Assembly: GCA_001969505.1 (NCBI GenBank)
Contig: LSSK01000071.1
Span: 1-64,000, forward strand
Length of the DNA stretch: 64,000 bases
Direction: 5' to 3'
DNA from: Zancudomyces culisetae
Taxonomy: Eukaryota; Kickxellomycota; Harpellomycetes; Harpellales; Legeriomycetaceae
Positions within the stretch are counted from its first letter, which is position 1; each line of letters starts with the position of its first letter. Both the position numbers and the translations under genes were made by a program. Positions 58,342 to 64,000 of the stretch are shown here, one piece after another. The notes beneath the pieces are model-generated. The model was not told the DNA's origin. It saw only the letters and a list, made by a program, of their open reading frames with translations, and made no database searches.

Positions 58342-59844
58342 ATGAAATATTACAAAGGAATAAGTTCTTTAGTAGTATTAATGGTTGCCAGTATAGGTGC
58401 CGATGGAACCTCTGCAAACGATATAAATAACAATGTTATAGATACAAAGGACTGTGTGGATTACAAAAAAATAACCAGCAATCACTACCGCTCTTGGAGA
58501 GATGAATCGAATGCTGGGTCGTTTACTCAAAAGCAGATTCATGAAGGAAACTTTAAATACAATCTAAAAGTCAAGCGTGGAGAGGAACCAAGCAGCAAAA
58601 ATACAGTCGCTGCATCACCCATAGACAACAGCGCACCAAATACTATTATCGGTAGTAGGAATGCTGATGTAGATACAAACTCCAATACGAATATGAATAC
58701 AAATATAAATCCTGACAATAAAAATATGAGCTCTACAAAAGTAGCAGATTCTGACGCTCATGGATTGTCTGATACTGCACCAAAGGTGGGGTCAACCGCT
58801 CAAGAAGTAAGTCAGAGCGCCGATATAATCAGTGCCGGTGATAGCAATCTTGTAACACAGAGTGGTGAACAAAAAGCGGAACAGATAGAGGATCCAAACA
58901 AATATAAAAAACCATGCACTGAGGATGGGAAATCCGTTTGCTCAACAGAGTCGGAACGTAGGTTTTATAAGTGTACTGGTAGCTATTGGACACAGATGGA
59001 CTGCGAGATGGACACCGTGTGCTATACTCAAAGTGAGCGAGAGGCGGTATGTCTAAGTTATCAAGAAATTGCGAACAGAAAGAAAAGCGAAAAGCTGGCA
59101 CAAAAGAAGCCATGTACAACATTGGGTCAGACCAGGTGTGACTATGTGAGCAAGTACAATTATTTGCAATGTGATAAGGATGGCTGGACAGTAAGTAAAT
59201 GTGGCGGAACCAATGTGTGCAAATTGGACAAGGCCACAGGGCGTGCTCAGTGTATAGAAAAGGAGGTTGCAGAGAAAGAAGTTGAAAAGTGCAAAGTCAA
59301 TGGAGAGAGCAAGTGTAATGATCAAAACAAAAACATTTTTTTGAAATGTATTGAAAATGAGTGGGTTGGTATGACATGCGATGGTGATAACGAGTGTATA
59401 ATGAGCAATGCCAATCCAAACGCACTCAAAAAGAGAAATGAGTTCAGTAATAGCGATGGTGTGGTGTTTGAGGAAATTGCTGTGTGTTATAATCCCAAAC
59501 TGGGTGCACCAGAGGCATTGGAACCATGTGACGATGAAGGAAAACTCAAATGTGCTAATGATTCTTCAATCCTTGGTGGTAATGCGAAAGGTAATTCTAC
59601 AGATGGAAAAGACATTTATTATCAGTGCTTGAATAACAATTGGACAAAGATGAAGTGTGGTAGTGGAACTGAGTGTTCGTTACTAAATGATCGTACAAGT
59701 GTTGGGTGTATTACGCCAAGAGAAGTAAAGATAATCAGCAACAATTTACTGGGTAGTACGGCATCGACACATAGCCGAAATATATTATCAAGTCAGATTG
59801 TCCTAGTATTCGTATTCTTATTTCTTCTGAGGTTTACTCGTTAA
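58342..59844 (+). CDS. Secreted Cys-rich protein with four CBM19-like modules
   Basis: 500 residues, single exon; the ATG at 58342 starts a signal peptide (MKYYKGISSLVVLMVASIGA). A Ser/Asn/Thr-rich stalk (residues about 20-190) is followed by four modules, each with six Cys spaced roughly C-x6-C-x9-C-x7-C-x5-C-x9-C (module 4 has an insert). Each has an aromatic residue before Cys3 (FYKC, YLQC, FLKC, YYQC) and a W-x3-C or W-x4-C (YWTQMDC, GWTVSKC, EWVGMTC, NWTKMKC). This resembles chitin-binding CBM19 modules of fungal chitinases. The C-terminus is a hydrophobic tail (IVLVFVFLFLL), so it is GPI-anchored or membrane-held. No enzyme domain is present. Probably a wall or host-surface binding protein. 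Confidence 0.7.
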   Translation: MKYYKGISSLVVLMVASIGADGTSANDINNNVIDTKDCVDYKKITSNHYRSWRDESNAGSFTQKQIHEGNFKYNLKVKRGEEPSSKNTVAASPIDNSAPNTIIGSRNADVDTNSNTNMNTNINPDNKNMSSTKVADSDAHGLSDTAPKVGSTAQEVSQSADIISAGDSNLVTQSGEQKAEQIEDPNKYKKPCTEDGKSVCSTESERRFYKCTGSYWTQMDCEMDTVCYTQSEREAVCLSYQEIANRKKSEKLAQKKPCTTLGQTRCDYVSKYNYLQCDKDGWTVSKCGGTNVCKLDKATGRAQCIEKEVAEKEVEKCKVNGESKCNDQNKNIFLKCIENEWVGMTCDGDNECIMSNANPNALKKRNEFSNSDGVVFEEIAVCYNPKLGAPEALEPCDDEGKLKCANDSSILGGNAKGNSTDGKDIYYQCLNNNWTKMKCGSGTECSLLNDRTSVGCITPREVKIISNNLLGSTASTHSRNILSSQIVLVFVFLFLLRFTR

Positions 59845-60075
59845 ATTATTCCTGTGTATTTTTTTCTCTATTTATACTTTACCAACTAAATAAAAGAAAA
59901 AGAAAAAGCTTTTCTCAACACTTTCATCTCCAGAGAAAAGTGTATTACAAATATTACCGTTTTATACATGAGTAGGAGAGGAAGTGGTAAGTTCTTTTTA
60001 TTTTATTTTGAGAGGTAGTAAGTTCTGTAATATAAAGTAAAAAAATAAAAAAACCATGCATTACGAACAAGTAAA

Positions 60076-63000
60076 TTATAGCTCCAGTAGCTTTGGCATA
60101 TACAACTCAGCAAACTTTTCGGAATAGTATGCATGCACCTGGTCATGATTAGTAGTAAAATGGTGAGCTAATTCGTGACAGGTAGTTACAAACCAAAAAG
60201 AAAGGGCACTGAGTCTATTGGAATCGGATGCATGACCAAGTCTTGTATAAAACGAGAGATTGAAGAACAGCACTCTTGCTCGATTAAACGCAATTACGTT
60301 TGCATCTTCAGCTATGAATATGTGCATTGTTGTTTTATCCTGCATTCCAAAGACTTTATCGGCCAAGAGAATCAAAAGCTTGGAGAATTTTGGCAAGTTG
60401 GCAAGATTTTGTTGTGAAATTGGAGGGGTGGTGTTTGAAGTTGAGGCTGTGGAGTCAAGATAAACATCTAGTCCATTAACTTGGCTGTAGTATTTTAGAG
60501 TTTGAGAACTTAATGGGCTACAGCCAAAGTTGGCTTCCAAATTCTCTGGAGTTACTTGGGAAGGAAGAAGCAAACCGTTGTTGTTGTTGTTGTTGCCGAG
60601 ATTATCATAACGTTTATCCATTGCCGAGGAATAAGTTTGTTGTTTTTGTTGTTGTTGAGGAGGATTGAGAGGAAATTCAGATGGCAATTCAGTACTAATC
60701 GGTGGAGTATTGGGCTTATTTAAAGAAGAGGCACGGCCACGATTGGTATTGTTATCAAAATTTGCTCCAAATAGTTTGGAAAGGCTATTTCTAAGCAATT
60801 TTGAATCAAACCCGCTGCCGCTGCCATTGCCACCGCTACTGCCAGAAGCAGAGGGATTTGAGTGGATACCAACATCTCTAGAATTTTGATGTTTTACCAT
60901 AGTTTTCCCATCAATACCAGAAATCGCAGGAGTAGATTTTACAGCTTCGTTCAAAGTACGTTGCAAGCCGGCAGTATTCAATAGGGTCGACAAAGGGTTA
61001 TTAGCAGGCTTTTGGCGTGGTTGTTGTTCTGTATTTATTATTTGTTCGCACTGGCGTACCAAATCTTCAAAATCAACGGAGCCATTGCTCAATTGCTTCT
61101 CATCCTTATACTTATTAGTGACTTGTGTTACAACTTTTTTTAAATGCTCCTTGGTATGACTTGGATATTTAGCTTCCAAACGAGCTTGTAAGCTAATGAC
61201 GACCTCGCCTTTGGAAGCATATTCGGGTGGTCGATATGGAGGTGGGGAAGAAACTGGGTCAGCCTCCTGAGCACTCTTTTTTATGTCAACAGCCTGCATA
61301 GTACCAGTAGAAGTGGGAGGTGGGTTTATGGGTTTGTTCGGGCGAGAATCAGTAATGTTTTGCTTGCTGGGTGGGTGAATAATTAAATCTGGTTCAATAC
61401 TGGTATTTCTATATAGCAATCGATCAACAGGAAATCCTTTTCGCCGTAAATTTTCCAGAGACGATGTGAGCAAGGTGGAAATCAATAGCGCATCGTTCAG
61501 TTTACAAGTTTTGAGAGTCAGAGTTCCAATAGCCAAACCAATATCAAAGGGATCCCAAAATCCATCACTGTTGGTATCTACGGGAGCAGAGTTTGCTGAA
61601 ATTGGTGCAATTAGTATACACACATCGTCTTTAACCGCTTGGATATATGCTGAATAAATCGAACCGAATATACTCGAGTTATTGTTTGAGTTGGTATAGC
61701 GGTTTCTATTATCTTGTCGATTTGAAGAAGAGTATGAGGAAGACGATGGCATTGAAGATACAGAAAGCGTGCTGCAGCAGGCTGTAGTGTAGCTAGTATA
61801 TCTGGTTTTAGATATTTTATACAGATATTGGCACTGGATTCTATCAACCTGCCTAACCGATAAGCAGTTTCTCAGCCAGTCCACGCCTCGTTTGGTAACT
61901 CTATCTTTACTAAACTCATAAAGCAGTAAAGCGGCGCGAGTCTTTATTAATGTTTCCAATTTTTCCGAATCCTCGGTGATTTCGGGATCACCAGTAGGAA
62001 TGTTTGTGATTTGAACGGTCTTTCGAAGCCAAGAACATCCAAGCTTTTCGTAAAACTGTTCCAACACGGGGTCTCTCGGACAACATTTTGGATTTAACTG
62101 TTGTGCCAAAAAGGTGTCGTCTACCAAAACTGTATCGCTAACTGATCCTAACTCATATTCCAAGCGGTTATTTGTACTTGATTGGTCATCTTCGATACTT
62201 TCTTTTTCTTTTCCCAAGTCCTTTTGTTGGTTTTGATGTTTATACTGAGTACATATCAACCATGGAACTGATCTCATCTGTCTCCACAAATGCGGATAGT
62301 TTTCTTTAAGCTCCATACTATATCCTGCCAAGTATTTTATCATTCTAAAGTATTCATCGTAACTACCCCCAATCTCATCCAAAAAGCCTCTAGGCCCACT
62401 AATGTCTCCCTGTGTGTTTTCATCTCCCATCATTTTGTTCGCCAGGTCAGCTGGGTTTGGTTCATCCTTAACTCCACAGCTTCTAAGGAATAAATTTGCC
62501 TTTTGTCCAAAATCAATTGTTTGGAAAAGTTGTTTCTGGCCTGATTTTGTTGTTCCCAGTTCTACGTTTTTGATACTAAAATAACAGCTGTTTGGTGATA
62601 TGTAGTGCTTTGCCAACTGTATTTTATTAGACTCTTTATCCTTATTTGTATCTCCACTGAATATTGGAACTATTTTCGTGGTTTTCAATACTTTAAGTTC
62701 ATGATCTGAAAAATCAGAAAGCCTGCTAGACAAGTATCCAAATACCATCTGTGCCTCTTCAAACGTATCCAGTTTGGTTTCGCAAAGTTTTTTCGCCAAC
62801 TCTCTGGCCTTTGGCTCTCGTTTAACACCTAATCGTTCGCTATATCTATGATACTTCTTATCTAGCACTGAGTATCCAAAAACACCACAGGCAGGGTCGC
62901 TATAACATTGGTCAGGCGACTTTAGTTGAACCGAGTATTTGTAAACAAAACCACCGTCGTGAGATTCATTCATCACTTTCCTGCAGTTTATTGCTGGCAA

Positions 63001-64000
63001 AAACGCAATTTCGTGGTATTTGGCCTTTGAATACTTTTCTTCTACTGAATCAAAGTTATCTAAAAGATAACTCAGCGCCAATACTCGCTTGTTTGTGCTG
63101 TCAACGTCTATTTCCCTATCAAACAAGGTCGTTTCAATTATGAAACTGTCCTTAATATTGTCAACTACACTTGTGACAATTGGAGCAGAGGCAGCTATCT
63201 GTAACAAACTCAACTGTTCAGGATGCTTCATCATTCCCAAAGAAGACATAAAGTCCCATTCACTAGTATATTCAAGATTCTTGTATGGCGGATCCCAGTG
63301 GAGAACCACGAATCCCAATTTTGCAAGCTTTTCGTTCGGAAACAGCAGCTTGTTGGCACAGTAGTTCCGGACAGTAGGTTGGCCCGATGTTGATCCTTCT
63401 TGCAGCAATGCACCTGGAAATATATGTGCAGTTTTAAGCTTCACAATTTCTGTGTGGCTCAGATTTTTATAGATTCCCGTCAAATATTTGATCAATTGTA
63501 CATAATCCCACTTTAAGTCGGTTTCCAAACGATCAAAAATTTGCTGTAACTCTACATGCTTTTTTACGCCCAATTCTCGAAGTAGCTGCTCCTTGATTCC
63601 ATTGGTTACTTGTGATGTTATAATAGCCACATCTGAGAATAGGTTCGCTGATGGAAAGTATGCCTCTTGCGGTGGTTTTAGTCCATTAACTGTAGGAATT
63701 ATTGGTACTCGATCCAGCATCGATATGATAACGGCTTTCTGCTCAGAGCCAACTCGTGTCCAATTCTTTGACAACGTAGCTAAAATCTGAAATGCTGTTG
63801 GATAACTCTGTGGTCCCGATCCAGCGCTCTGTGTAAGTCCATACATCACCTTGCTGTTCAAAACAATGTGCTTTAACCACTTGGAAACGGGAAGTTCTTC
63901 AATACCATTTCGCACTCCATTCCAGTGCCCCTCAAATATTTCCTCTAATTTAGAATTTGTAAAGTTGTTTGAAATTGCTAGCGGTAATGTTTCTTCTGGT
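60076..64000 (-). CDS. DUF3684/sacsin-like large protein, C-terminal part (5' end off window)
   Basis: The frame is open to the window's right edge, so the start is missing; 1307 residues are visible. Reading from the edge it gives ...NSKLEEIFEGHWNGVRNGIE, then ELPVSKWLKHIVLNSK, typical of the fungal DUF3684 family, whose missing N-terminus normally carries a sacsin/Hsp90-type ATPase domain. Much of the middle is conserved-looking (PLLRELGVKKH-like blocks, YKHQNQQ low complexity later). From about residue 890 come Ser/Asn/Gln/Pro-rich linkers. The last 150 residues contain TMHIFIAEDANVIAFNRAR and FWFVTTCHELAHHF, an HExxH zinc-type motif (about 60160-60180), then NHDQVHAYYSEKFAE. Possible chaperone-like ATPase with a peptidase-like end. 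Function unknown. Confidence 0.8.
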   Translation of the reverse strand, partial: PEETLPLAISNNFTNSKLEEIFEGHWNGVRNGIEELPVSKWLKHIVLNSKVMYGLTQSAGSGPQSYPTAFQILATLSKNWTRVGSEQKAVIISMLDRVPIIPTVNGLKPPQEAYFPSANLFSDVAIITSQVTNGIKEQLLRELGVKKHVELQQIFDRLETDLKWDYVQLIKYLTGIYKNLSHTEIVKLKTAHIFPGALLQEGSTSGQPTVRNYCANKLLFPNEKLAKLGFVVLHWDPPYKNLEYTSEWDFMSSLGMMKHPEQLSLLQIAASAPIVTSVVDNIKDSFIIETTLFDREIDVDSTNKRVLALSYLLDNFDSVEEKYSKAKYHEIAFLPAINCRKVMNESHDGGFVYKYSVQLKSPDQCYSDPACGVFGYSVLDKKYHRYSERLGVKREPKARELAKKLCETKLDTFEEAQMVFGYLSSRLSDFSDHELKVLKTTKIVPIFSGDTNKDKESNKIQLAKHYISPNSCYFSIKNVELGTTKSGQKQLFQTIDFGQKANLFLRSCGVKDEPNPADLANKMMGDENTQGDISGPRGFLDEIGGSYDEYFRMIKYLAGYSMELKENYPHLWRQMRSVPWLICTQYKHQNQQKDLGKEKESIEDDQSSTNNRLEYELGSVSDTVLVDDTFLAQQLNPKCCPRDPVLEQFYEKLGCSWLRKTVQITNIPTGDPEITEDSEKLETLIKTRAALLLYEFSKDRVTKRGVDWLRNCLSVRQVDRIQCQYLYKISKTRYTSYTTACCSTLSVSSMPSSSSYSSSNRQDNRNRYTNSNNNSSIFGSIYSAYIQAVKDDVCILIAPISANSAPVDTNSDGFWDPFDIGLAIGTLTLKTCKLNDALLISTLLTSSLENLRRKGFPVDRLLYRNTSIEPDLIIHPPSKQNITDSRPNKPINPPPTSTGTMQAVDIKKSAQEADPVSSPPPYRPPEYASKGEVVISLQARLEAKYPSHTKEHLKKVVTQVTNKYKDEKQLSNGSVDFEDLVRQCEQIINTEQQPRQKPANNPLSTLLNTAGLQRTLNEAVKSTPAISGIDGKTMVKHQNSRDVGIHSNPSASGSSGGNGSGSGFDSKLLRNSLSKLFGANFDNNTNRGRASSLNKPNTPPISTELPSEFPLNPPQQQQKQQTYSSAMDKRYDNLGNNNNNNGLLLPSQVTPENLEANFGCSPLSSQTLKYYSQVNGLDVYLDSTASTSNTTPPISQQNLANLPKFSKLLILLADKVFGMQDKTTMHIFIAEDANVIAFNRARVLFFNLSFYTRLGHASDSNRLSALSFWFVTTCHELAHHFTTNHDQVHAYYSEKFAELYMPKLLEL

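Overview
This is nuclear eukaryotic DNA, most likely from an early-diverging (non-Dikarya) fungus. The grounds are: short GT..AG introns (about 50-200 nt) that join reading frames exactly; AT-rich spacers full of microsatellites; nuclear tRNA genes; and a gene set of fungal type (condensin, dynactin p62, Urc1, Sil1, ATP synthase b, Ran, Tim17, Htd2, TAPT1/Emp65, a DUF3684 protein, a CSL transcription factor). Two genes point away from common yeasts and moulds: the CSL factor and a selenophosphate synthetase with an in-frame TGA at its selenocysteine position. The species cannot be named from sequence alone.

Layout. 1-160: tandem tRNA-Gly and tRNA-Pro. 1-16.4 kb: densely packed housekeeping genes (condensin subunit 3 +, dynactin p62 -, Urc1 -, a Sel1-repeat protein -, a D-amino-acid oxidase -, SPS2/SelD +). 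16.4-28.0 kb: a gene-poor block with one decayed cytochrome P450 and a long stretch strongly skewed to G over C. 28.0-34.6 kb: a CSL-type transcription factor interrupted by a 455-base run of N, then U2AF large subunit. 35-42.4 kb: ATP synthase b +, SIL1 -, a small cryptic spliced gene -, Ran +, Tim17 +. 44.4-64 kb: a thioredoxin-fold protein lacking CXXC +, a secreted Cys-containing protein -, TAPT1 family -, Htd2-like dehydratase +, LRR protein -, RidA -, a four-module Cys-rich cell-surface protein +, and a large DUF3684/sacsin-like protein - that runs off the right edge.

Most important observation: at 14940-16397 five exons splice in phase into a selenophosphate synthetase whose catalytic position is encoded by TGA (15018-15020), flanked by the family's conserved residues (LKG-U-GCKV). 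This is the hallmark of SPS2, the selenoprotein that makes the selenium donor for selenocysteine, and it implies this fungus reads UGA as selenocysteine. I could not find a canonical SECIS element by eye downstream, so that piece remains open.

How the genes relate: no metabolic cluster is evident. Most are unrelated housekeeping genes in mixed orientation. Mitochondrial functions recur (ATP synthase b, Tim17, Htd2). The oxidase and SPS2 share a divergent promoter region of about 0.8 kb.
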